Part shown: one piece after another, positions 22,597 to 34,068 of the stretch
Numbering within the stretch: the stretch's first letter is position 1
How the letters are laid out: each line of letters starts with the position of its first letter
Origin: Mucor racemosus
Lineage: Eukaryota > Mucoromycota > Mucoromycetes > Mucorales > Mucoraceae
Length of the DNA: 64,000 nucleotides
Assembly (NCBI GenBank): GCA_027405735.1
Contig: JAPEHQ010000011.1
Location: 62,001-126,000, forward strand
Reading direction: 5' to 3'
Translations under genes and position numbers: made by a program
The notes under the pieces: generated by a model
What the model saw: only the letters and a program-made list of their open reading frames with translations
What the model was told of the DNA's origin: nothing
The model's database searches: none

Positions 22597-22631
22597 AGGG
22601 TATACATTTAAACATATGATATTATTCTTAT

Positions 22632-24319
22632 CTATTCTAGTTTTTTGTTGTTATTGATAACTGTATTCTCCATGAATTGTATGAATCTTTGACCATATAA
22701 TTGAGGATTTATAGCAGAAATCGTATTCTGGTATAAAAATAAAAATAAAAAAAAATTAACATTTACTTGGTATTTCTTATCATTTCCTAAATTACCTTGT
22801 TCTGTGTAAAGCTCTTTATAAAATGTTCACCTTTTTTGACATAATTGTAAGGTGTTAATATATCAATTACACCTAAAAAATAAAGTTTGTCTGTAGTTTG
22901 ATTGTTTTCATCTGTTGATTTAAATCCACCATCTTCAGAATAAAATGCACAATATTTTCTTTCGTCAGAGAGTGTTTCAGGCAATTGAGATGAATCTAAT
23001 TGCACGGGATTCGCATGTCGAATTGCTTTTCTAACAATGTCTGCTTTACTTTCTCTTCTACCATTACGATTAGATAATGATCTCTCTAAACTCTTTGTAT
23101 GGGGCTGTTGTTGATTGATTAGTAAGTGCTTCATTGTTACTACAACTGCTGCTTACCGTCACAAAGTGTAAATGCGTATCTCGTATGCCTTCTGTATTTC
23201 CTCTCACAATATCATGTATACCGATTAATAAACTATAGTCCATTATGTTTAATTTTGACAGTAAAGCAACATCTTTGTGTAATTGAGAAAGAAACAAATT
23301 CTTTTTGATGGATCCAAATCCTAATTTTCTACCTCTTTCAACCCAATTTAAATCTTTGAGAACAGCATGTGGGTTCTTTTGTATCTCTTCGTCGGTTGTA
23401 ACTCGACCAAATGTTGATCCTTTTAGATCATACGTCTCATGAACATCTTTGTTACCAGGAAATACATTTCCCATAACTACAAAATGTATTTTTCTTCCAT
23501 GCGGTAATTTTATACGGTGTAAACCATAAAAACGGCAAAGTAGGGTGTTGGCGTTTTCACAGACATGCTATGGAAAATCTGTTAATATTTTTTAAAACTA
23601 AAAATATGGGCTTTTATATTATGTGTTTTTTACTATCGTAAATCATTTAAGTTGGTAATAAAACATATGTTTATCCCCTCAAAACAATCCTTTGAAGTTA
23701 CTAATACAGCCCTTTTTTCTTGATTACCTCGTAATAATCTCTCAGCACCTTCCGCAAAAATTTATGCTCCGAATGATGGATCGTCTTGATAATGAATCTA
23801 TAATCTCTTGAATAGTAAAAGAAACTACCACTTTTACCAGGAGAACCTAATTCGGATAAGATGTACTTATTCGTCAGAGACATCTGCCATTGCATTAGTA
23901 AAATCTCACATGTTAAGTTTTGCGTAAATTACCATATAATCAGCGGCATCAATATGAAATTTCTCTCGAAGATATCGAAATACCCAAGGAGCGTAATCTT
24001 TAAATTTAAAATCGTACTTGACGCCGGGTGTTAACTCATTTCCAGTACTAGAATATATATATATATATATATATATACAAGATTTAACAAACTATAATTA
24101 TTTCACAAAACAAAAACTTACACATCAAACACTAATTTATGTGCTGCAGAAAAATCATCATCGACTAGATCTTTATGTATTTTTGCAGAAACTCGACCAA
24201 CCTAAATTAGTTTGTTATTTCTATGTTTAATTTTAATTGATCTAGACTACTATTTACTGCAATTCGAATGCCTGTCAACATATCGTACCTGATATAAAAG
24301 TAAGTATTTATGATTTTAT

Positions 24320-24357
<38 letters not shown>

Positions 24358-24772
24358 CACATCAACTGATAGTTACGATGTCCTTCTGATACACGAGTAC
24401 CGATAACTACACGATCATCATCATAGTCATATTCGTTCTCACTATCTTCCAAATCAGAATAGCTCATCAATCTTCGAGAAGCACGACGAGCTTGTCTTCT
24501 AGCAGTAATTTCAGCTTCCAATGCCGCTTGTTCTTCAGCATTCAATGTTCCTAAATCGGGAGTTGTCGTACGACGTCGTCCCGGTTGTTGTTGCTGATGT
24601 TGTTGTCGATGAAAATCCGAGCTAATCGATGAGCTTCTATTATTTGTAAGCGGTAATGGACTCGATTGAATACATTCCAATGGATATAAAATAGGTGATT
24701 CTGGTGTAGATGATGGTATAGATTTTCTATGATTGGGCCATATTTGTGTGGTTACTTCTACATCTAATGGTC

Positions 24773-24806
<34 letters not shown>

Positions 24807-24863
24807 GTTTGTAACATTTAATTTAATAGCGTCGGAGAGTTGTGTGGATGTTGTCGTCGACAT
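22632..24863 (-). CDS. MSS4: Phosphatidylinositol-4-phosphate 5-kinase (type I PIPK)
   Basis: Eight exons on the minus strand, 24863-24361, 24288-24258, 24201-24122, 24047-23933, 23883-23728, 23567-23157, 23104-22796 and 22727-22632, give 566 residues with every phase consistent. The enzyme makes PI(4,5)P2 at the plasma membrane. Motifs: [13 protein letters not shown], the glycine-rich loop [19 protein letters not shown] followed by [10 protein letters not shown] with the ATP lysine, [27 protein letters not shown], and [11 protein letters not shown] with the metal-binding Asp. The activation loop reads KKGEHF; Glu rather than Ala at this place is the type I (PI4P-preferring) hallmark. The N-terminal 150 residues are disordered with an Asn tract encoded by a trinucleotide repeat. 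Compared with yeast Mss4 and animal PIP5K the N-terminus is short. MSS4/its3 is named by homology. Confidence 0.93.
24323..24354. repeat. Poly(T) tract inside PIP5K intron 1
   Basis: Run of about 32 T on the plus strand, so poly(A) near the donor of the first PIP5K intron on the transcribed strand. It is an unusual but harmless intron composition. Confidence 0.9.
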
Positions 24864-25301
24864 TGATGTTATTTTATCTCAAAACAGAAACAAAACAGAT
24901 AAACAATCAACCTACACAAGGGAAAGGAAGAAAGAAAAGAGAAGCTTTTAGGAGAAAGAGAGAAAAGAGGGAGTTCTTTATATTGAATAGAGTAATAAAC
25001 CACAGTTTTGTAATTGAAGAAAATTCATATTCTAGTGACGTTTATTATTCATTATTCTTCTTTTTTGGAGGGAGGTTACGAAAAGGCAATCAGATTTACT
25101 TGAATTACAACATTAAAACAAATGAGCGGTTAAACAAATATCCTGAAAATAGTAACCATGACAACAACAAATCATATTTGTATTTTACATATTTCTCTCA
25201 TCTCCCACCTCCCCCTTACTTAGTTTTGCATTGCATATTGTATGGCTATATCTTATGATCTATTTGATTCATAACACTCTACACCTTTCTTTTACTTCAT
25301 C
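24864..25301. other. Divergent promoter region between PIP5K and the MFS transporter
   Basis: About 440 bases separating two divergently transcribed genes. It has a purine-rich stretch near 24915-24975 (5' UTR of PIP5K on the other strand) and a C/T-rich leader before 25302. No other gene seen. Confidence 0.5.
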
Positions 25302-27139
25302 ATGTCTAAAAAAGATACCAATATCATCATAATATCAGAAACTAATCATGAAGAACAAGTAGCATTGGAGCCTTATTCCATATTCTCACAAAGTCAAAAA
25401 GCAGTGATTGTAGCAATAGTATCATCTTCTGGTTTTTTTAGTCCATTCTCATCCAATGTTTATTATCCAGCCATTGAAGTGATAAAGGATGATATGAAGA
25501 CTACGATTAATATGATCAATATAACAATTACAATGTACATGGTATTTCAGGGTATTTCGCCATCGTTTTGGGGAAGTATAGCTGATCTATGGGGTAGAAG
25601 ACCAGTATTTATTGCTACTTTTCTGATCTACATAGCTGTTTGTATTGGATTAGCTTGTACTCAGAATTATGTTACATTATTGGTATTGCGCATGTTACAA
25701 TCGTTTGGATCTAGCTCAGCAATCGCAGTTGGTGCCGGTATCATCGGTAATTTCAAATTTTATTAAACTCATTGGATTACTAAATCGACTACATGTCATT
25801 TATTAGGTGATATTTCAACGCCTTCAGAACGAGGTGGATATATGGGTATATTTTCAATGGGAATCATGTTAGGTCCTTTGATAGGACCCTTTCTTGGTAT
25901 GAATATTCAATTTTTTGTAATCTAATAAAATAATTAACAAATCGCTTTTTTACAACAACAACAAAGGAGGTGTATTGACTTCTCAACTTGGCTGGAGGTG
26001 AGCATTATATGCATACATCATATAAATCTGAATAATAAAGATAACAATACATAGATGGATATTTTGGGTCTTGGTTATTATGGCATCAGTGGTCTGGATA
26101 GCTCAAATATTATTCTTGCCTGAAACATTGCGATCTCTCGTTGGAAATGGGTCAGGATATGCTAATCCCACACCAACACAATACATCAAGCGCCATTATC
26201 ATGACAGAGAAAAGCATGAACAATCATCAGATATTGTCCACAAGCCAAAAAAGTCGATAATGGCAGTATTTAAACAGATTGGTCGATCGTTTGTCTATCT
26301 CAAAGAAAAAGATGTCCTTTGTATACTTGTGTGTAACTCTGCTGATTTTGCAGGTCTTCATTGTATTTTATCTAGCATAGGTCCGTTATTTGCCACAGTG
26401 TACGGATTGGATGAATTGACTGTAGGTTTGACTTTTCTCTCGCCTGGATTTGGTGCATTTTTAGGCTCGTATGTATCTGGAAAAATTATGAATTGGAGGT
26501 TCAAGCAGCTGGCAAACGCAATGGGTACAACAGAATTAAAAAAAACCCATCTGGATCCAAAGTTTCCCATTGAAAAAGCAAGACTGGGGCTTGTTTGGTA
26601 TTTTGGGATTACGTTTAATGTGTTACTGATTGCTTATGGTTGGTGTTTGCAATATAAAGTACATATGGCGATTCCGATTGTTTTGAATTTTGTGTGTACG
26701 TGGTATATATTCTGATAGGAAAAAAAAATAATGTGTATTGAAAAATCAAATTTACATATAGTGGCATTTGCTACTGCCCTAGTCTTCAATGTATCTAGTA
26801 CAATTTTGGTTGATTTGTTTCCGAAAAGTTCGGCATCTATAGTTGCTCTCAATAATATAACACGGTAAGGATTGCTGGGGAACGTTTAATCGTTTTTGCT
26901 TCTAAATCGAAATATAAACATAAAGATGCTTCGTTGCGGCTCTTGCTATTTTGACGGTAGTGCCTGGCGAAAAAGCAATAGGCGCAGGCTGGACTTTTAC
27001 AATCATTTCACTTTTTATTCTTTTTTCAAGAATAAGTTTATTTATAGAGCTCAAGTATGGTCCTAAATGGAGAATGCAGAGAAACGAGCGACAAGGTCGA
27101 AGCTCAAATTCAGACATAGTGATGGAAGAGCAGCGGTAG
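25302..27139 (+). CDS. MFS multidrug transporter, DHA1/Qdr-like, 12 TM
   Basis: Six exons, 25302-25746, 25807-25896, 25967-25997, 26055-26695, 26762-26864 and 26926-27139, give 507 residues, the usual length. Residues about 38-60 start TM1 and the hydrophobic segments then fit 12 helices. The cytosolic loop 2-3 motif A is GSIADLWGRRP. The TM5 antiporter motif C region reads MGIMLGPLIGPFLGG, followed by GWRWIFW, typical of drug:H+ antiporters of the DHA1 branch. The central loop (about 225-280) is basic. The likely role is proton-coupled efflux of small molecules at the plasma membrane; the substrate is unknown. The first exon starts at an ATG preceded by a pyrimidine-rich leader. A frame running to 26715 is only read-through of the 26696 donor. 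Confidence 0.9.
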
Positions 27140-27540
27140 TGAATTCAAACTGTAAGAATTTGATAATATTTGTTGTTGCGTTTATTTTATTATCCTAAAA
27201 GTAAACAGTTTATAAAATTTAATCACTTGCATTGGCATGTCTCAAATGCATAGCAATACATCTATTTAATCATCTTGTAGGCTCCTGGATTACTTTTTTG
27301 TTATTTACTGCTGTTATTGTATTCATAATTAGAAGCAATATCAAAGTTTTTTTATATTATTATTATTATTATTATTATTTATTGTATAAGCTAAACAATT
27401 GCACTCCATAATCAAAACTACATCCCGTTTTTTATCATTACATTCTATAATAAACGACCCATCGAGACTTGATGCGATACTTTTGGAAAACGTTACACTC
27501 CATAAGTCAAAATAGATACTTTTGGTAGCCACATCCAACG
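27140..27540. other. 3' flank of the MFS gene
   Basis: AT-rich, with an ATT trinucleotide run near 27355-27380. No gene recognised. Confidence 0.5.
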
Positions 27541-28830
27541 AGTAAAATTTGAATTTTCCACAAATTCAATTTTTCGTGGTTTTTCAATCTTCAAAATTAG
27601 AGCGTGCCCTCTTTCCTATAACAAATCCCATACTAAGTACTTTCCGTGACATGTCTTGGTCACTTCTAAATAGATAAAATTGGTCGCATTATGTTACCTG
27701 TCCCTAAATTTATTTTATATCTCAAAAACACGCAAAATTTGCTGCTTTTTCCTTAAAAACTGGGTCCAAACTTTCATTCCTGCTCGACTTTTTGTTTTAC
27801 TAAATAAAACTAAGAAATAATTATATGCCAATATACCTGAGATGTTCAACTTTCATTCAAAAATAAGTATCAAAAAATATCCTATTTTTTGTAATTGGTA
27901 TTAGTTTTTCAGTGCTAATGCTTCAGATTTTTACGGGTATTCCACTGCTAAAGATCAAAAACTTTGAGGCTCCATATCTCTACAAAAAATTAAGATATAC
28001 TAACGCTTTCTAGTAATAAAACTTAATTGGTTTATAATACTCTATAACATATTTTAGTTTAAAAAATTTTTGAGCACTTTTATTTTTTTTTTCATTTTTT
28101 TCGGCATTTTCGAAGTAGATATCAAAATATTCATTAAATCAAGCAGCACTTATTTTGCATTCATGTTGATATCTTATTAAGCTCTATCGGATCCAATTTA
28201 GTTTTCTTCAAAATATTAATTTTTCGTGGAGATATCCTCAAAAATGTGAACAAAAAGATACCTTCATTTCTAACTTCCATTTTTTCCTTATATACCCTCA
28301 TCCCAAATTCTGAAATTGAAAAAATTTGGACGAAAATCTTGTTTTCTCTACGAATAATGCAACTAGAAGATGTTGCAATAGCTCGATCGATAGATAATGC
28401 TACTGTGCATTAACTCAATGGTTTATATTTAAAACATGTTTATAAAAAGTGATGCGTATCTTTAAAAAACCTCTAAATTTTCAATCGCATTTTACACAAA
28501 ATTTAATGTGAAACGTTTGTTGGAATTTTGTTTAGAGAGATGCAGAATTCAAACCTGTACAAGAACCATTTAAAACGCTATATCAACTTACTTTGCAGCT
28601 TATGAGTCATTAAACCATTTTATTTTTTGAATCATTTTCTGGTCGATTTGACAAGATAACAAACTGATTTTGGAAGTCAGTTATTATAGGCTGTAAACTG
28701 TAGTATGAACTATTATTCTGATTATCTCGACAAAGAATCAATGTTTTTTACTGAAACAAAAAATGTAGAATAGCTTTTAGTTTGATCTATCGTTTGAATA
28801 CAAAAAATCAACATTTCTGAAATGTGCAAG
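27541..28830 (+). repeat. Dispersed repeat R1, copy B
   Basis: The most complete uninterrupted copy. It begins with the AATTTTTCGTGG...AGAGCGTGCCC block and ends at the ATCTATCGTTTGAATAC block near 28800. It is highly similar to copy E at 53545 over more than 1 kb by eye. The plus-strand open frame of the other copies is present at about 28155-28385, with a small indel near its end. After about 550 bases of unrelated AT-rich sequence, further R1-associated sequence resumes at 29385-29780. Confidence 0.8.
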
Positions 28831-31050
28831 ATTTATATATATATATATATTTAGAATCAAACATTGTTATAAGAAAAATATGTAATTTAATAAAGGAACT
28901 CATTGAAATGAACAAGATTTAGAAAAAATATTGTAGTAAGAAAAAATGCATAATTTAATAAATAAACTGGTTAAATTAAATCATACACAAAACTAAAGAG
29001 AATCTTTATTTAATATCAATAATTTGTCCTATTTATATACAAATTCTATATCACATTTATCCCTTAGATTAGTATTGGATTGATTATATCTTTTTGACAT
29101 TTCATGTCAGATCGATCATCTATTTACATTTGAAATAAAATATATTTAGGTTGAGCTTGTTTCATACCGCTAAATCCAACAAGTGGATATGTCTTACATA
29201 TCCCGCTTCCTGGATCTTACTTTAGAACAATACGAACAACCAAGAATGTTACCATAAATCAGTTAGCTGACTTCTTATCAATAAGAATTACAAATCAAAA
29301 GGTTTATTACCTTATAAATAACCACCATGATCTGTGGATGCAACAATCTCAATATCTGCGTTTAATTTTTACAAACAATTTTATAATATCACTTTTGGTC
29401 AGTGTTAAGCCAGAGTGTATTTATATTCTGGTATTATATCTTCTCTTTTTGGACAGATATCAATGCCACATAGAGAAAGATACATTTTCTTTGGAGACTT
29501 AACGTAATTTGACACAATATTGGGTGAAAAATTCAAAAACTTTCTGAAATCTACTTTTTACAACCGTAAAAAAACATAACAAAAACCCTATAGCTATAAG
29601 TGTATTTTGGTGATGATTTTCTCGACACACTGTAAATTGTGAAAATTGCCCTTTGAGATACAGTAATTGTGTTAAAGATATTATGCACCTACTCCCATGT
29701 AAAATTAGAAGTTATTAGGATTAAAATCTACCGAGATGGTTTTTGTTATGGTTTTTTTACTTGGTTATGCAGTCAAAGGGAGTAAATTTTATAGAAAGGC
29801 TTAAAAAGAGATACTGCTTAAATCCTTCTATATTAAACCATGGATAATCTACAATAAAATGCTGTTTATACTTCTCTATTTATATTATTTGCTTATTGAT
29901 ACTTATCTGGCAGTTGCCATGTCAACTACCTGTTGCGCAATTTTGAATATAATATATTGTTGGATTGTTGAGTTCTTGATTTATCTGGTCAAGAACGGCT
30001 CTTAAATTGGTTTTTGACGATCACAGTTGTCAATAACATTGGTGTCGAGTCATATTTTGCCAGCCAAATTTACAAGTATAAGCTGTGCTCGACAGCAACC
30101 GTAGTAGTTGTCAAACATCATCATGCGTTCATAACAGCCACTAATTGTTCTATTATTTGATCCGCATGAAATTTTTAGGTTTTTTTAATTAGAATACAAA
30201 ACATCATTACTACGGCCGAAGTATGCTTTCCATGGGCATAATGATCTGCATAGATGGGCAGAATAAAATATTTTGAGCCAATCAGGCAGCCCAGATGAGC
30301 AGAGCGATGAGATCAAGTTTTTTTAGTCAGTTTATTATAGTATATCAATCATAAAATAATTAATAACAAATATAATTTGAATGGTTTAAAGCAGATGTGA
30401 GTTACTCTGATTCAACAAAATTGCCTTATTGACGAGATATATCAATTTGAAATTTGGGTTTCGAAAGAGTTCTTCTGATGTTCTTCTTTCGGGGACCAAA
30501 TGGGAACAACGACAACAACCTGTTTGGCTGCACTAAAAGTATTTATGCCTTTGTAAATTCCTGTTTGTAACCCACAAAATCTTTTTTCTTCTTTACTCTT
30601 TCCTCAGCTCTTTTATTTAAGTTTAAAACTACAACAAAAAGACTAATATTTTTTTATAAACTGAAATCAAGTACCAGGTACTAGTACATGTTTTTCCTAT
30701 TGTTGATTTGGAAATAAATTATTAATTGTTAATGCTTGGGCACATTATAATATCTTTCTCGAACAAAAAAAAGCGTCCAGAACTTAATCATTTTGTTCCA
30801 TTATCTACGTTATAATCGATGCTTTTTTGGTCTAAAATCGATACCTACAGTACCTGCAAAAAAATTGGTGATTATAAAAGTATGTATAACATTGACTTGA
30901 TTTGAATGAATAAATAAGCTCATACTAATTTATTTAGTTTCTAAAAAATATTTGTTTCTATCTAGTCGCCAACAGCCAAGAAGAGGAAAAAAAAGATATT
31001 CTCTTGTATACCACTACCAGCTATCAACGGTACACCAAAATCATTACTTA
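28831..31050. other. Gene-free repeat-rich desert
   Basis: AT-rich sequence with no gene. At 29385-29600 it matches, by eye, 46070-46190 and 55730-55925, a block that belongs to the R1 family. Near 30205-30305 is a short piece starting ACTACGGCCGA, related to the repeats at 31740 and 56090. I see no RNA gene. Confidence 0.5.
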
Positions 31051-31059
31051 TTAGCTGCT

Positions 31060-31735
31060 TGTTATTAATAATTGATTTTACTAATAAATCAATTTTTATA
31101 TGTCAAAAGTAAGTTTGTTCTGGCAAAGCAGCATTGAATAAATTGGCTTGGGACAAAAAGGATAAAAAGGTGGCGATAGGTCCCAGTGATGACCATATTT
31201 ATGTTTATGATGTTGGAGAGGTAAGACTAAAGCTCAATGTAAATCACCTCTAGCGCATTAATAATCAAGTAAGACTATATTATCATCGAATAAACTACCA
31301 CATAATAATATTAACCTGTATAAATATTTACAGTAATAAGCTTCAATCAAGTGGGTACAGCATCATTAATTTTTGAAAAAGTTTTCAAGTATTATAAAAT
31401 CTCGTATTTTTAAGCCTTACAAGGCTTATAAGCGGAATATTAATTTAAAAAATTATTTTTGTCCAGATCATCAATTTTGACATTTTTATTTTTTTTTTTT
31501 TTTGGTTTTGCAAATCTAGAGTTAATTATAATACCAATTATGAAAACAAAAAATATGCACATGTACCAGATTTAGTGCTCTATTTACTCAATAAAAAATA
31601 ACAAACATTTTTATTGCAAAATAGTACATGAAAACCTTTTAACCAAAATTCCGTTTTTGGGACAAAAGTACAAACTTTCATTAATTAACTTTTAATATTA
31701 AGCTTTTATGAAATGCGTATTAGCTATAGCTACCA
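31060..31735 (+). repeat. Inverted-duplicate segment carrying a dynein fragment, copy 1
   Basis: About 0.6 kb that reappears in reverse complement at 57700-58350, including the long T-run, the block around AATCTAGAGTTAATTATA, and TAGCTATAGCTA near 31725. It contains the coding relic at 31119-31220. Confidence 0.85.
31119..31220 (+). pseudogene. Dynein intermediate chain WD-repeat fragment, relic 1
   Basis: Translates without a stop to SGKAALNKLAWDKKDKKVAI then GPSDDHIYVYDVGE. The pattern A-L-N-K-L-x-W-D-[KR]-K-[DE]...SD-x-x-x-Y-x-YD-[IV]-GE is the last WD40 blade of cytoplasmic dynein intermediate chains. It is followed by GTAAGAC, which looks like the donor of an intron of the parent gene, so the copy probably came from genomic DNA rather than mRNA. 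The rest of the gene is missing. A second relic is at 58219-58455. Confidence 0.75.
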
Positions 31736-31739
31736 AGTT

Positions 31740-31975
31740 TAATCCAGTAGCTACCAAGTAACGTCATGCACACGGACAGAATCTTTAATTATGCACATAA
31801 TACAGGTTTAGCGTTGTGCTCATGGGCAGTTTCTTTTGCTGTGCCCATGTGCATCTTGTTATCTTTTTAACCATATTCAGTGGACACAACAGTTTAGGCT
31901 ATAGCGTGCAGCCCACCTGGACACAACGAAATCATTTTGTGCTGCAGCACAGGTCGGCCGTAGTGTTATGAGAAT
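31740..31975 (-). repeat. Dispersed repeat ending in ACTACGGCCGA, copy 1
   Basis: Minus-strand orientation starts ACTACGGCCGACCTGTGCTGC at about 31967. The whole segment is matched by eye to 56090-56290 on the plus strand, including TGGACACAACAG and GTGCCCATGTGCAT phrases. It is probably a small mobile element; I could not fix the other end. Confidence 0.7.
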
Positions 31976-32640
31976 TAAGAGCTTTTTTCTTCCTAATGTA
32001 CTACTAAAGCTTTACTATCTAAGAATATGATGTAAATCAATGATCTGCATTTATTCACTACTAGTATATAACAAAATAATTATACACTGAGTTCTTGGAT
32101 GTGAGACCTATTGATTTTTCGAGACTTTGTAAATTAAAATCAACGTAAAAAGTACTGTTTATTTGAATGAATTAAATATGAATTTATATAGTTATTGGGA
32201 TTGTGTGGCAAGATCTAATGGACAGGGATCCATTAGATGTGATAATATAAATTATCATTAATCGATAATGTGTATGGATATAATATATTATGTTTCAGTA
32301 GGAATATTGCTATAAGTTATGTTTCATTATTAGTTCCTAGATAAGAGGAACCAACTACTGAACAATAGGGCCTACTAGATCTGTTTATATTTAGAACATT
32401 GTAATTCTGATAGATCATCTATGGTGAGGATTGATATGACATTTTTAATAAGCTTTTATATCACACTTCTCGGCTTAAATCTTGCTTTTTCAATGGTTTA
32501 CAATATAATCATGCTTATCTGATTCTTATTTGTTTAATATTAGAGTATAAATAATTTGCATTGATTTAATAGCAACCTAAAATTGACTATAAAATTTAAG
32601 CATTTATATTGAGGTGTTAATTTTTTGTATTTACAAGATA
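31976..32640. other. Gene-free AT-rich sequence
   Basis: No gene, RNA or clear repeat border recognised between the ACTACGGCCGA repeat and R1 copy C. Confidence 0.5.
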
Positions 32641-32707
32641 TATCTAACTAAAAAAAGCTACTCTTCATTTTTTGATTTAGCAAAAAATATTAATTTTTCA
32701 CCGAGAT

Positions 32708-33475
32708 TATTATATCAGAAAATTCTATAATGAAAAATACTCTGCTTAAAGATATATTTTATTAATTTTGTTACGCCAGGAGATTATATCAATCTCAAAG
32801 CTAAAATATGTACTAAATCATTTAATAAAAATAAAGGAAAACTGTTATAAAATGAAAGAGCACACTAAAACTAAAGAACTTTATTATAAGATCAAAACAT
32901 CTTCTTTTATATTCACATTCTCTAATTATATGACCTGTTTAAATGAGTCTATTTATATATATACATATATCCAATTAAGTCTAGGTGACACACACTAGTT
33001 CCATATTCCTGCATACACGGAGCTTCATAACATAATACACAGCAATGTAGAGCGTAACATATCAAACTGTGTCGTAATGTTAACCAAGGAATGCACCCAG
33101 ATCTGTGGATGCAAAAAATTTACTGATGCTCTCTATTTATATGTTTTCTAAATGGTTATATAATTATGATAATAATCATATAACTACTATATGTTGGGGT
33201 ATAATAATGGATTGGCGAGAGATTATATAGTATGTAATATATGGGATTGGGGTAGTTGTTGAGTTGGTATATATCTGATTTAAATGTTAAAATTGCCTTT
33301 ATTGTTTTCTATTATAGTTGTATTTATTAATATTTGTTGTTAATAATGCTGCTTATTCGGTATGTCATTTAGTATTAACCACTAAATGTCATTTCATGCT
33401 GAATTTCAATGATCGACGTCGGATTTTAATAATTGTTCCTGAATCTATAACTGTTAGATTTTTGGCATATCAGAG
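32708..33475. mobile_element. Small insertion element I1 inside R1, itself interrupted
   Basis: Begins TATATCAGAAAAT and ends near GGCATATCAGAG. Blocks match I2: AATACTCTGCT at the left, TTTATATGTTTTCTA in the middle, and a near-palindrome around ATGTCATTTAGT/ACTAAATGTCAT near 33362-33392. Between about 32772 and 33110 other DNA is inserted, starting with the ACGCCAGGAGATTA repeat. No coding. Class unknown; edges approximate. Confidence 0.5.
32772..32940 (+). repeat. ACGCCAGG repeat with coding relic, copy 1
   Basis: Matches 56563-56730 almost base for base and 46400-46590 in reverse complement. The plus-strand frame reads TPGDYINLKAKICTKSFNKN then KGKLL and a stop, the same C-terminus as in the other two copies, followed by a conserved 3' flank. 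It is the 3' end of an unidentified element-borne or host gene. Confidence 0.7.
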
Positions 33476-33659
33476 ATAGTCAAACAATAGTTTACATTAC
33501 AGTTTAATATCTATGTTAACGGGGCCCCAAAGTCGATTTATCGGAACGATCGAAAAATTGTTCAAAAAACAAAATTGTTCACTAGCTTATGAACTGCAAA
33601 GTAAGTAGGTCTAGCGAATTAAATAGTTTTTATGCAGTTTTAGGTTCTGTATCCATTTG

Positions 33660-34068
33660 TTATATCAAAAGATACTAATATAAAAATACTCTGCTAAAAG
33701 ATCGATACATTTTAGTAATTCATTGATGCTTCGTATTTATATGTTTTCTAGTTAGTTATATGATTATTAATATTATTAATGAATTGCCTGGTATTGAGGT
33801 ACTTGATATGATTTGGGAACAAATCATATACAATGGAATTTGTGGAATTGGGAATCTGTGATTGTATCATTTGAATAAGATGTAGGATTGCTTATGTTTC
33901 ATTGCTACGAATTGTTCCTGAATGTTCCTGATAGTCGTTGTTAATGCTAGTGGTTATGTATGACATTTAGTATGAGTTACTAAATGTCATGCCATGTTGG
34001 ATTCCAATAGTTGTTCCTGGATTTCTACATCTGGGTAAACTTCTGATATATCACCATTGAAAAAAAAT
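33660..34068. mobile_element. Small insertion element I2 inside R1
   Basis: About 400 bp between TTATATCAAAAGATA and CTTCTGATATATCACC, giving a possible 10-11-bp terminal inverted repeat. It contains a perfect 12-bp inverted repeat, ATGACATTTAGT...ACTAAATGTCAT, at about 33958-33989. Removing it joins R1 sequence by comparison with copy A. No coding frame. It could be a MITE or a degenerate solo LTR. Confidence 0.55.

Noticed and set aside
26071..26715. MFS exon read through to a stop at 26715
   Set aside because: Read-through of the GTACGT donor at 26696; splicing to 26762 restores the last transmembrane helices.
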